From NCBI GenBank assembly GCA_035544675.1, contig DATKCA010000119.1, positions 1-59,512 on the forward strand: a stretch of 59,512 nt of DNA, written 5' to 3'. Below, piece by piece: positions 6,825-16,454 of the stretch. Position 1 is the stretch's first letter; the number at the start of each line of letters is the position of its first letter. Below the pieces are notes generated by a model. It did no database searches. It saw nothing but the letters and a program-made list of their open reading frames with translations, and had not been told where the DNA came from. Both the position numbers and the translations under genes were made by a program. This DNA comes from DATKCA01 sp035544675 (GTDB lineage Bacteria > Acidobacteriota > Thermoanaerobaculia > Gp7-AA8).

Positions 6825-7843
6825 GCGACTACGATCCGAGGCACACCCCGTGGCATCTCGACGAATCCGAGTTCTACGAGCTGGAAAGCAGGACCGACCA
6901 GGTCAATTTCCTGATCTCATGGGCCGTCCTGGCGCCCTCTTCACACAACACGCAACCGTGGACGTTCCGCATCACCGATGACGGCGTCGAGATCTCCGCC
7001 GACTTCACCCGCCGGCTCCCCGTCGCCGATCCGGAGGGTCGCGAGCTCTTCATCAGTCTCGGAGCCGCCATCACGAACCTTCGAGTGGCAGCGGCGCATT
7101 TCGGCTTCGAAACCAGCGTTCTGTACGAGAGCGATGCGGAGAGCGCGGCTGTAGCAGTGGTCACTCTTCGCGAGACCTGCGACGCCGATGCCAGTCTGCG
7201 GGCCCTGTTCCCATCGATCGCAAAACGGCACACCAACCGCCAGCCGTTCGTGGAGCGCGAGATCGATCCGCACGCTCTGACGCGGCTCTGCGACTTCGTC
7301 GAGGACAACTCCGAGCTGCACTTCGTCCTGCCGCACGATGTCCAGCGCGCGGCGCGTCTCATCGAAGAGGGCGACCGGCTTCTCATGGCTAACACCGCCT
7401 TCCGGGACGAGATCGCCCACTGGCTCCGCCCCAACGCCGGCTCAGCAAGGGACGGCATGTGCGGGGATGCGATCGGCATCCCCGGACCGCTGTCGGCGCT
7501 CGGGCCCTGGATGATCCGGCAGTTCGACATGAGCGGCGCGCAGGCCCGATTCGACCGCTCGCTTGCTGAGAAGGCTGCCGGGCTGATTGTCGTGACAGCC
7601 TACGATGACCGCCTGTCTCTGGTCCGGGCCGGCGAGCTTCTGGAGCGCCTGCTCCTGCTGCTCACAACGCTGTCGATCGACTACTCGTTCCTCAACCAGC
7701 CCGTGCAGGTGCCTGCGTTGCGGCACTCCCTCTGGTCGATGATCCGCTCGGCCACCCCGCCGCAACTGCTGGTCCGCTTCGGCTACGCGCCGGCTCCCGT
7801 GCAGCCGATGCCCCGGCGGCCGGTCGACGCGGTCGTGCAGTAA
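6821..7843 (+). CDS. Acg-like nitroreductase-fold flavoprotein
   Basis: A 340-residue protein of the Acg/nitroreductase type, as found in the DosR (hypoxia) regulon of mycobacteria. SWAVLAPSSHNTQPWTF at about 30-47 is the FMN-phosphate-binding segment of the fold, RRLPVADPEGRELFISLGAAI corresponds to the second flavin segment, and KRHTNRQPF lies near 130. Length fits the fused double-domain Acg form rather than the short 180-220 residue NfsB form. The start ATG overlaps the radical SAM stop. Acg-type proteins may sequester flavin rather than catalyse; physiological substrate unknown. The cluster context with CBS and Fnr-like proteins supports a low-oxygen or nitrosative-stress role (inference). 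Confidence 0.85.
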   Translation: MSDYDPRHTPWHLDESEFYELESRTDQVNFLISWAVLAPSSHNTQPWTFRITDDGVEISADFTRRLPVADPEGRELFISLGAAITNLRVAAAHFGFETSVLYESDAESAAVAVVTLRETCDADASLRALFPSIAKRHTNRQPFVEREIDPHALTRLCDFVEDNSELHFVLPHDVQRAARLIEEGDRLLMANTAFRDEIAHWLRPNAGSARDGMCGDAIGIPGPLSALGPWMIRQFDMSGAQARFDRSLAEKAAGLIVVTAYDDRLSLVRAGELLERLLLLLTTLSIDYSFLNQPVQVPALRHSLWSMIRSATPPQLLVRFGYAPAPVQPMPRRPVDAVVQ

Positions 7844-7899
7844 GCGGCGATCGGGAGCTCTCTCCCGGCGGCGGCAGGGTTGGGAGGGGAGAACTCCTC

Positions 7900-8331
7900 T
7901 CAGCACTTGCTGTTGAGCGAGCGCATGCACTGCCAGCAGGAGTTGATGTCTCCGCTGATGATCTGCAGGACGGTCATCCACAGGTCGGGGCGCTCGTCGA
8001 GGAGGCGCTGGAACTCCTCCCTCGGCACCATGCCGATGCGGGCTTCCGACCGAACCGTCGCCGAGCAGTCGTGTTTGCGGTTGGAAACTACGCAGCTGAG
8101 CCCGAGGAACGACCCGGGCTCGACGCGCCGCAGCGGCTTCGCGCTGCCGGTCCGCGACGAGTAGACCAGCTCGACGTCGCCGGAGTGGACGAAGTAGATG
8201 CCGCGCGGCTCCTCCCCTTCCTGGAAGAGCTGCACTCCCGGCTTGAAGCCTTCCGTCACCTCGAACGGCCGGAGCGATTCCGTCACGAACGCCGTCGCTG
8301 GTTGGGGTTCCGTCAGCATCTGAGTGGCCAC
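7900..8331 (-). CDS. Stand-alone cyclic-nucleotide-binding-domain protein (no HTH)
   Basis: A 143-residue protein consisting of the Crp-type effector domain only. EGFKPGVQLFQEGEEPRGIYFVHSGDVELVYSS and VEPGSFLGLSCVVSN are the jelly-roll segments, followed by a dimerisation-helix start. The protein ends INSCWQCMRSLNSKC without the winged helix present in its 8432-9151 neighbour. The start GTG at 8331 is preceded by GAGGTG at a good distance. The cysteine-rich tail (CWQC plus a terminal Cys) is unusual and could bind metal or form disulfides. It may act as a decoy or partner of the Fnr-like protein; that is inference. It converges with the nitroreductase gene. Confidence 0.85.
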   Translation of the reverse strand: MATQMLTEPQPATAFVTESLRPFEVTEGFKPGVQLFQEGEEPRGIYFVHSGDVELVYSSRTGSAKPLRRVEPGSFLGLSCVVSNRKHDCSATVRSEARIGMVPREEFQRLLDERPDLWMTVLQIISGDINSCWQCMRSLNSKC

Positions 8332-8431
8332 AAAACACCTCGCATGGGAAGTTGAGATTCCTTTTCAGCAGGCTACGGGGCCGGATTTCCGCCTGATGTG
8401 ACTGCTGCTACGCGTGAACGTGAGGACGTGA

Positions 8432-9151
8432 TCACACGCTGACCATGCCCTCCAGCGTGGCCTTACCGGTCACGAACACGCTGGAGCCCTTCACGTCGAT
8501 GATCTTCTTGCGCTTGAAATCGCTCAGCAGCCGCGTCACCGTTTCGCGGGTCGTGCCGATCATCTGAGCGATCTCCTCGTGCGTGAGCAGGACTTTGAGC
8601 CGGACTCCCTTGGTCGTCTGCTCGCCCCCGCGATCGCACCAGTCCAGGAGCAGCCTGGCCAGCTTCTCGCCGGTCGTCTGCGAGAGCCCCAGTGAGCGGA
8701 TCTCGCGCTGCGCCGAGTGATACTTCTCGCTGAGCTGCTGCGCGGTGTGCATGCACGCCTCGGGGTTGCTCCCGAGGAAACGGATGAAGTCCTCGCGCTT
8801 GATGAAGTTCAGCTGGGAGGGCTCGATCGTCTCCGCGGACACCTCGTAGTGCTTGTTGAGGATCGTGGCGCTGGCTCCGAGAACCTCGCCCGGCTCGGCG
8901 ATCTTGACGATGAGGGTTTTGCCTTCCGTCGAAGAAGTGGTCAGCTTCGCCCGCCCGCTGCAGAGGATGAAGACGCCGCGCGGCTCCTCACCCTCCACGA
9001 AGAGCAGGGAGCCCTTCGGATACAGGCCGGTAAACTTCACCGCGTCGAGAGCATCGACGACGTCCTGAGACATGTTGCAGAACAGGCGCTCCGCGCGAAC
9101 GCGGCACTCGCCGCAGTTGTATTCGACTTCCAGGTTGTAGGGCGACGGCAT
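8432..9151 (-). CDS. Crp/Fnr-family transcription regulator with N-terminal Cys cluster
   Basis: A 239-residue regulator. The N-terminus has C13, C16 and C25 (NCGECRVRAERLFC), a spacing seen in Fnr-like sensors thought to hold iron-sulfur clusters. An effector domain follows (KGSLLFVEGEEPRGVFILCSG), then the winged helix with recognition segment LTHEEIAQMIGTTRETVTRLLSDFKRKKII near 190-220. The ATG at 9151 is preceded by GGAGG. Its promoter region holds a TGTGA-N6-TCACC box (9250-9265) and the 16-bp motif (9239-9254) found upstream of the CBS and radical SAM genes. It is therefore a good candidate for the cluster's own regulator, with autoregulation. Confidence 0.92.
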   Translation of the reverse strand: MPSPYNLEVEYNCGECRVRAERLFCNMSQDVVDALDAVKFTGLYPKGSLLFVEGEEPRGVFILCSGRAKLTTSSTEGKTLIVKIAEPGEVLGASATILNKHYEVSAETIEPSQLNFIKREDFIRFLGSNPEACMHTAQQLSEKYHSAQREIRSLGLSQTTGEKLARLLLDWCDRGGEQTTKGVRLKVLLTHEEIAQMIGTTRETVTRLLSDFKRKKIIDVKGSSVFVTGKATLEGMVSV

Positions 9152-9238
9152 TGCGACCTCCGATCAGTTGGTGACTCCACCGATCCGTTGACATCACATA
9201 ATCTAGGACGGCTCATCGCTCCGCCGCAGATGCGGAGG

Positions 9239-9265
9239 TCACCCGTCCGTGTGACAGACGTCACC
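9239..9265 (-). promoter_or_regulatory. Operator region upstream of the Fnr-like gene
   Basis: TCACCCGTCCGTGTGA at 9239-9254 matches 14 of 16 bases of the palindrome at 5734-5749. It overlaps TGTGA-CAGACG-TCACC at 9250-9265, which is nine of ten conserved bases of the CRP-family box. A -10-like TAGATT (minus strand) lies about 35 bases closer to the gene. Confidence 0.6.
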
Positions 9266-9293
9266 TGGAGCACCCGGCCGGCGGCGCTCCACC

Positions 9294-10538
9294 TCACCAC
9301 GTCACACGGAACTCCGCCCCGCCGGCGCTGCGGTTGCCCAGGGCGTATCCGAAGCCGTGATTCGTGAGGATCTCCTGCACCACGGTCAATCCGAGACCAC
9401 GGCCGTCGCGCTTCGTGCTGAAGAAGGGGCTGAACAGCTCTGCACGGACCTCTTCGGCCACCCCGGTGCCGGTATCTGCCACGGAGAGCTCACCATCGCG
9501 GACCGAGACCTCGATCGAGCCGGCCGAGCCGATCGCCTCGACGGCGTTCCGGAGGATGTTCAGGACCACCTGTTCGAACTGGCTGCGGTCCGCGACGATC
9601 ACGGCGGCGCCATCGACATGGATGCGGAGGTCGATGCGCCGCTCCTCCAGCTCCGGCCGCAGCAGCGCGGCGATCTCGCGAACGACGCTTCCCACATCCA
9701 CCGTCGTTCGATGGGGCGGAGGGATGCGGACCACGTCGGCCAGATCGCGCATGAAGCGGTTCAGCGCGTCCATCCGCGAGGATGCGACCATCACGGCATC
9801 CGTGAAATCGACTCGATCAGTCTGCCGGACGTCCGGGGCATAGCGCAGCAATGACTCGAGCAGCGACCTCACGGCGCCGACGGAGTTGTTCACCTCGTGC
9901 GACATCATCCGGATCAACTTCTCGTACGCCGCCTTCTCGGAAACTCGCAGCTCCTCGGTCAGCTCCTCGATGAGATAGAACTTCTTCGGGAATCCGCGGT
10001 CGCGAAACTCTGCGCACCAGACCTTGAGGCGCCGCCCTCCCTGATAAGGCACCAGACGCGACTCACCCGCTGCGACACTTCGCAACTCACTCATCAACTC
10101 GGGCGTGACGAGCCGCGACGCCACCGGATTCATCAGGTCGACGTTGCCGTCGAAGTCACAGATGACAATGCCGGACGGCGACGCCTGCACGATTTTCCCG
10201 AGGAGCTGATGCTGTTCCTCGGCCGTGAGCCGCTCTTCGCGGAGACGATCCGTCATGCCGTTGTAGATCTCGATGAGGCGATCGAGCTCCGGCTGGCCGA
10301 CGGGAACGAATCGCGAGCCGAAGTCGCGCTCGTTCATCAGCTCGGTGCCGGTGGTGATGAGATCCAGCGGGACGAACAGCGCGCGCACCAGCCGGAAGCT
10401 CACCATGATCGAGATCAGAAAGAACGCCTCTACCGCGAACAGCAGAACGCGGTTGTGCAGGAGAAAAAACACGGCGGCCGCCGCCATCACCAGGTGAAGG
10501 ATGACGAAGTACGTGATGATCTTGGAGCGGAGAGTCAT
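9294..10538 (-). CDS. Membrane sensor histidine kinase (NtrY-like), last gene of the exporter operon
   Basis: A 414-residue sensor kinase. Two N-terminal membrane helices lie close together (IITYFVILHLVMAAAAVFFLL and VLLFAVEAFFLISIMVSF), so little is exposed outside. A HAMP-like linker and a PAS-like segment (IVQASPSGIVICDFDGNVDLMNP) follow. The phosphoacceptor His is in RMMSHEVNNSVGAVRSLLE. The ATPase domain has the N box (QVVLNILRNAVEAI), G1 (VADTGTGV) and G2 (GRGLGLTVVQEIL). The gene begins 10 bases after the response regulator stop. It probably phosphorylates the NtrC-type regulator encoded just upstream, sensing a membrane or envelope signal linked to the exporter (inference). Confidence 0.93.
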   Translation of the reverse strand: MTLRSKIITYFVILHLVMAAAAVFFLLHNRVLLFAVEAFFLISIMVSFRLVRALFVPLDLITTGTELMNERDFGSRFVPVGQPELDRLIEIYNGMTDRLREERLTAEEQHQLLGKIVQASPSGIVICDFDGNVDLMNPVASRLVTPELMSELRSVAAGESRLVPYQGGRRLKVWCAEFRDRGFPKKFYLIEELTEELRVSEKAAYEKLIRMMSHEVNNSVGAVRSLLESLLRYAPDVRQTDRVDFTDAVMVASSRMDALNRFMRDLADVVRIPPPHRTTVDVGSVVREIAALLRPELEERRIDLRIHVDGAAVIVADRSQFEQVVLNILRNAVEAIGSAGSIEVSVRDGELSVADTGTGVAEEVRAELFSPFFSTKRDGRGLGLTVVQEILTNHGFGYALGNRSAGGAEFRVTW

Positions 10539-10548
10539 GACTGGCCGT

Positions 10549-11915
<1,367 letters not shown>

Positions 11916-11919
<4 letters not shown>

Positions 11920-13139
11920 TCGTAATGGAGAGCCTGCGCCGGTTGAACGCGTGAAGCAAGCCAGCCCGGGTACACCCCGCACAGTACCGTGAGAGCGTAA
12001 ATCGCCGCCAGCGAAGCAGCCAGCCCTCCTGCGAAAGCGCCCGGCGTGATGAGGCTGAACAATCCGAGTATCGGCAACTGCGCCACCACGGCCAGGCCTG
12101 CCACGACGGCGAGCGTCGTCAACATGGCCACCTCGGCGACAATCTGACGCTGCACGGCGCCAGCGCTCGCGCCAATGGCCCGGCGCAGTCCGAGCTCGCG
12201 CGTCCGCCGAGTCACGTTCTGCCACAGAACTCCGGACAGGCCGAGGATGACCATGGCGATGAGGAACGCGGCCACGGTCAGGAGCACGACCAGCGGAAAG
12301 AGGGCGGTCCGGTGAGCGAACTGCCTCATGCGGGTCATGTGGCGGATGCGGAAGTTCATCTGCGGCGCGACCTGGTGGATACGGTCACTGAGTGTCTCTT
12401 CGAACGACGACGGCGTGCCGGGACGCAGCCGGACCACAACATTTCCAGGTAGCGTGTCGGACTTCGCGGCCGATGCCCGCTCGAACATCATGTTGACCGG
12501 CTTGCCGAAGTTGGCGAACTCTCCGCTCTTGCGGTACGGCGCGATCACACCGACCACTCGCATCTCCTTCTCGGCCTCCTCGTTGAACCTGCGGCCGATC
12601 GGATTCTCCGTTCCGTATACGGTGCGAGCGAGGTCGGTGTCGATGACGACCGGCGTGTAGTTCGCGGCGTCGTCCTGCGGCTGGAACCAGCGGCCGCTGA
12701 GAATCTCGAGCTGCATGACGTCGGCGAAACCATCAGTGGCGAAGTCGATCGTGAGGGAGACGGTCTTGCCTCCGAAGCCCCAGCTTCCCTCATTCGCCGA
12801 CATGGAGTACGGCGGCGTCGCCGAGGCGCCTACCGCTTCGACCTGCGGCATCGCGCGCAGCTCATGCATGATCAACTGCGTGACGTCAGGCTCTTTCTCG
12901 GTTCCGCCTGCCGTCTTCGCCCACGGCCCGTCGGCGGGCGGACGTGGCCGTTCATTCTCGAGGCTGATATTCCAGACATTGCGCCACTCGTAACCCAGCG
13001 GCTTGGTGACGCTTCCGATGAGCGCGGAAGCGAGCGTCAATACCGCGAAGAGCACGAGAAAGGACAGAAAGATCTCCGCCACGATGAGCGCATTGGCGCG
13101 CTTGCGGTTCCAGACGATCTTCAGGATGTGCCGGATCAT
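11916..13139 (-). CDS. MacB/FtsX-type ABC transporter permease, second copy
   Basis: A 407-residue permease starting MIRHILKIVWNRKRANALIV. It has one N-terminal membrane helix (IFLSFLVLFAVLTLASALIG), a large periplasmic MacB-PCD-like region (about 50-270) and three C-terminal helices (VVLLTVAAFLIAMVILGL, VAMLTTLAVVAGLAVVA, GGLAASLAAIYALTVLCGVYPGWLASRVQPAQAL). RELGLRRAIGASAGAV is the conserved FtsX loop. The start ATG overlaps the stop of the preceding permease (ATGA). With the first permease it probably forms a heterodimer powered by the ATPase at 14374-15039. Confidence 0.93.
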
Positions 13140-14374
13140 TGCGAACCTCCACGAAGGGCATTGACGGGATGCAGCCTGGACATCTTCCAGGCCGGATAGA
13201 CGCCGGAGAAGACGCCGAAGAACACCGCGAAGAACATCCCCCACGCAAATACGCGGAGGTTGATCGAGAACCGCAGGTCAGGGACAGGGGCGGCCTCGTT
13301 CAGCACCGGCAGCAATGCTGCGGCGAGGATGAATCCGGCGAGGCCGCCGACGACGGTGATGACGACGTTTTCAAAGACGAATTGACGGATCAGAGAGCCT
13401 CTCGGCGCGCCGAACGCGCGACGAACGCCGATCTCCGACGCGCGCTCCAGGATGCGGCTTAGATTGAGCGTGATGAGATTCATGGCCGGCAGCGCCATGA
13501 ACATCACCGCCAGAACGGCAAGGATCGTCACGGCTCGTGCGGGCGACGCCGAATCGGGGCGGCCGCCGGTCACCATCCGCGCGAACGCCTCGAACGGTGT
13601 ATCGAGACCCGCTTTCAGGCTTTGAAACTGCTTGGGATCGCTCAGCGGGACTCGCGGCAGCCGGCTCTGAAACTCGCGCTTCACGGCCGGGATGTCGCTA
13701 CGGTCACGCAGCAATACGACGCCCTGGAAGTTGCCGGTGATCTGGTTGCGATAGTCCGCAGACTTCAACGTTCCGATCGGAACCCAGATCTGCGAGTAGG
13801 CCGAGAGCCGCAGGAATGGCACACGCGGTACGACGCCGACCACGCGAAACTCACGACCTTCGAGGTTGAAGGTGCGGCCCACGGCAGGCTTGCCGTCGAA
13901 CAGTTTCTCGCGGATGTCTTCGTTGATGACGGCGACGTGCCGCCCGGCTCGATCGTCCTGCGCGGAGAACGGCCCGCCTTCGACGAACTTGAAATCGAGA
14001 ATCTGCCAGTACGCGCCATCGGTCCGCTTGATCATCGTGTCGATACGGCCGCCATCGCGATAGACCGCGGTTCCCTGCAGCAACGTGAAGATCGACGCCT
14101 TTTCGATGTTGGGCAGAGTCCTCACATACCGATCGAGGAATCCGTATCCCGGATCCGTGGTCATCGTGAACCCTTTGCCGTATTGGCCGATCCGGGAGAC
14201 CGTCAGCGCGCGATGGAAGCGACTCTCCGGCGCGCCCGGCGTCACAAGGTTGTCCACGATCGCCGTGATCACCAGCAGGACGGCCAGCGTCATGCTGATG
14301 CCGAAGAGTGAGATCGCCGTGAATACCTTGCGGCGTCCGAGGACTGCGAGAGCGAGCGAGAGATGAGCGCGCAT
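13136..14374 (-). CDS. MacB/FtsX-type ABC transporter permease, first copy
   Basis: A 412-residue permease starting MRAHLSLALAVLGRRKVFTAIS. It has an N-terminal helix (ISLFGISMTLAVLLVITAIV), a periplasmic domain of about 220 residues, and three C-terminal helices with the FtsX signature ERASEIGVRRAFGAPRGSLI and ending VYPAWKMSRLHPVNALRGG. It overlaps the ATPase stop by one base (TGATG). The family exports peptides, macrolide-like compounds or lipoproteins with an HlyD-type adaptor; substrate cannot be read from the sequence. Confidence 0.93.
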   Translation of the reverse strand: MRAHLSLALAVLGRRKVFTAISLFGISMTLAVLLVITAIVDNLVTPGAPESRFHRALTVSRIGQYGKGFTMTTDPGYGFLDRYVRTLPNIEKASIFTLLQGTAVYRDGGRIDTMIKRTDGAYWQILDFKFVEGGPFSAQDDRAGRHVAVINEDIREKLFDGKPAVGRTFNLEGREFRVVGVVPRVPFLRLSAYSQIWVPIGTLKSADYRNQITGNFQGVVLLRDRSDIPAVKREFQSRLPRVPLSDPKQFQSLKAGLDTPFEAFARMVTGGRPDSASPARAVTILAVLAVMFMALPAMNLITLNLSRILERASEIGVRRAFGAPRGSLIRQFVFENVVITVVGGLAGFILAAALLPVLNEAAPVPDLRFSINLRVFAWGMFFAVFFGVFSGVYPAWKMSRLHPVNALRGGSQ

Positions 14375-15039
14375 CAGGCCACCTGCCGGCCGTCGAAGAG
14401 ACGGATGGTGCGATGCGTCCGCTCGGCGAGACGCTCATCGTGCGTGACCATCACGACGGTCGTCCCGTCCTCGCGATTCAGGCCTTCGAGGATGGCCATG
14501 ATCTCGTCGCCCATGGCGCTGTCCAGGTTCCCGGTCGGCTCGTCGGCGAGCAGGATGCGCGGCTTGCCGACGATGGCCCGCGCGATGGCGACGCGCTGCT
14601 GCTGTCCGCCCGATAACTGCGTCGGGAAGTGATGCACTCGCGAGGCGAGGCCGACCCGATCGAGCGCCGTCAGCGCCAGACGTCTGCGCTCCGAACCTGA
14701 CATCCGGCGATAAAGCAGGGGGATCTCCACGTTGTCGACCACCTTCAGATCGGGCACGAGGTGGAAGCTCTGAAAAACGAAGCCCAGCTTCTGATTGCGG
14801 ATCGCCGACAGCTTTCGATCTCCCCGACCGTTGATGTGCTCTTCGTCGAGTGTGAGACGTCCACGCGTCGGCGCGTCGAGCAGGCCGATGAGGTTCAAGA
14901 GAGTGCTCTTGCCGCAGCCGGACGGCCCCATCACGGAGACGAACTCGCCCGGAGCAATGGCCAGATTGATGTTCTGCAGCGCGACGGTCTCCAGACGATC
15001 CGTGCGATATACCTTTTCAACGTTTTCGAGGCTGATCAT
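14374..15039 (-). CDS. LolD/MacB-type ABC transporter ATP-binding protein
   Basis: A 221-residue nucleotide-binding subunit. Walker A GPSGCGKSTLLNLIG, Q-loop FVFQSFHLVPDL, signature LSGGQQQRVAIARAI, Walker B ILLADEPTGNLDS and the H-loop VVMVTHDERLAERTHR are all intact. Length is typical of the free-standing LolD/YknY/MacB-N type. It overlaps the adaptor stop by four bases, and the next permease begins within its own stop codon, so the stoichiometry is probably set by translational coupling. Confidence 0.96.
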   Translation of the reverse strand: MISLENVEKVYRTDRLETVALQNINLAIAPGEFVSVMGPSGCGKSTLLNLIGLLDAPTRGRLTLDEEHINGRGDRKLSAIRNQKLGFVFQSFHLVPDLKVVDNVEIPLLYRRMSGSERRRLALTALDRVGLASRVHHFPTQLSGGQQQRVAIARAIVGKPRILLADEPTGNLDSAMGDEIMAILEGLNREDGTTVVMVTHDERLAERTHRTIRLFDGRQVA

Positions 15040-16280
15040 TTGAGTCGCATCTCCTTCACACCGTCGTAGTCAGTCATGTTCGAGATCACCACTTCGTCAC
15101 CTTCGCGGAGGCCGCCGACGACTTCCGCCATTTCTTCACCGATCAATCCATAGCGGACCGGCACACGGACCAGCCGTCCGTCACGCCGGACGAACGGCTC
15201 TTCGCGCTGCGCCTGTGCATTCGCTCCCCGTTTGACGCGCAGGACGCCGCCGCGCCGGCCGTTGATCACGAAGACATCGACGCGGAGGTTGTTGCGCAGC
15301 CGGGCATGAGCGCTCGCATCGAGGGCCACGTTGAGGCGGGCCACCCCGTTCTCGATCCGCGGATCGATCGACGCCAGCACGCCCGCCACGCTGGTCGAGT
15401 CGTCGACTCTGACTCGCACCGGCATCCCCGGAGCGATCCGCGGAACATAGAGGTCCGACACCGTCGCTGTAACCCGGAACGTCCGGAGGTCGGCGATCCG
15501 CGCCAGCACGTCGCCGCGCCGGATCGTCGCGCCTTCTTCCTGCACGATCGACGTGATGACGCCGTGGCGCGACGCCCGCATCATCGCCAGCTCGAGCTGC
15601 CGCCGCGCCTGGTCGCGCTCTTTGCGCAGCATGCTGATGTCGAGCGCCGCAGCCGCGAGTTGCGCCTCACCCGTTCGCGCAGCGCGGACGATGTTCTCTT
15701 CGATATGCCGGATGGTGATGTCGCTCTTCTTCGCGGCCGCTGCATCGGAGAGAGCCTGCTGTTCAGAGAGAAGACCCTCGCCCTGCAGCGTCCTGCTGCG
15801 GTCGGCCTGCAGGCGCAGGATGTCCGCATCGAGCTTTCCCTGCTCGAGCTGCGCACGCAGAGTCGCCGTCGTCTCTTCGATGCGCAGGCGGAGCTGCGCG
15901 GCTTCGCTCTCCTTCTGCGCGAGCTGCTCGCCGAGGCGCTCTGCTTCCAGACGCGATCCCGATGTGTCGAGCGTCAGCAGCTCATCGCCGGCCCGAACGT
16001 GATCGCCCGGCCGTCGCCCTACGCGCATCACGCGCGCTTCGACGGGACTCGATACGACCTGCTCGACCTCCGGCACGACGATCCCGCTCGCCTGCACGGT
16101 CGAGTCGACGTCGCCGCGCTCGACCCGCGCGAACTGCACGTCGCGAAGGCGGATCGAAGGCCGTAGCCACTCCACCACCCCGGCCAGCGAAAAGCCCGCC
16201 GCGGCGACGGCGACGGCAGCCACGCCAGCCTTTCGCATCACTCGCCGCCGCCTGATCTCCGGTGCGATTTCCCGATCCAT
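15036..16280 (-). CDS. HlyD/MacA-type periplasmic adaptor of the ABC exporter
   Basis: A 414-residue membrane-fusion protein, first gene of the operon. A basic N-terminus (MDREIAPEIRRRRVMRKAG) is followed by a membrane anchor (VAAVAVAAAGFSLAGVVEWL). Next come a biotinyl-lipoyl-like segment (VVSSPVEARVMRVGRRPGDHVRAGDELLTLD), a long coiled coil at about 105-220 (LGEQLAQKESEAAQLRLRIEE onward), and beta-barrel segments near the end (LRNNLRVDVFVINGRRGGVLRVKRG). The sigma-54 promoter candidate would start transcription only three or four bases before this ATG. The true start may therefore be the ATG at 16238 (MRKAGVAAVA); both keep the anchor. Confidence 0.92.
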   Translation of the reverse strand: MDREIAPEIRRRRVMRKAGVAAVAVAAAGFSLAGVVEWLRPSIRLRDVQFARVERGDVDSTVQASGIVVPEVEQVVSSPVEARVMRVGRRPGDHVRAGDELLTLDTSGSRLEAERLGEQLAQKESEAAQLRLRIEETTATLRAQLEQGKLDADILRLQADRSRTLQGEGLLSEQQALSDAAAAKKSDITIRHIEENIVRAARTGEAQLAAAALDISMLRKERDQARRQLELAMMRASRHGVITSIVQEEGATIRRGDVLARIADLRTFRVTATVSDLYVPRIAPGMPVRVRVDDSTSVAGVLASIDPRIENGVARLNVALDASAHARLRNNLRVDVFVINGRRGGVLRVKRGANAQAQREEPFVRRDGRLVRVPVRYGLIGEEMAEVVGGLREGDEVVISNMTDYDGVKEMRLK

Positions 16281-16293
16281 GAGGGTGCTCTAT

Positions 16294-16309
16294 CGCGAAC
16301 GGAGTGCCA
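16294..16309 (-). promoter_or_regulatory. Sigma-54 (-24/-12) promoter candidate for the exporter operon
   Basis: Read on the minus strand: TGGCAC, four bases, then TTCGC. The GG and GC dinucleotides sit at the correct 10-base spacing of the consensus TGGCACG-N4-TTGC. It lies just upstream of the adaptor gene of an operon that encodes its own NtrC-type activator. Confidence 0.65.
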
Positions 16310-16357
16310 GCACATCACCCTTTAGATCCAATAGCTTACACGCGACACTCCGTTCAT

Positions 16358-16378
16358 TTTCGGACGGACCGTTCGAAA
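16358..16378. promoter_or_regulatory. 21-bp palindrome, candidate enhancer site for the NtrC-type regulator
   Basis: Arms TTTCGGACGG and CCGTTCGAAA around a central A, with one mismatch. It lies about 50 bases upstream of the -24 element, a typical place for an enhancer-binding-protein dimer. A further half-site-like GGACGGTTCC follows at about 16382. Confidence 0.5.
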
Positions 16379-16454
16379 GTGGACGGTTCCGGTGACCCGG
16401 CTCACCGGCCGCGAATGGTTACGGCTCTACCCTCGATACCTCGAGAGGGAAATC

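Noticed and set aside
11920..12225. N-terminal extension of the NtrC-type regulator
   Set aside because: Overlaps the permease gene in another frame and lacks homologous sequence; GTG at 11919 gives a canonical receiver start.
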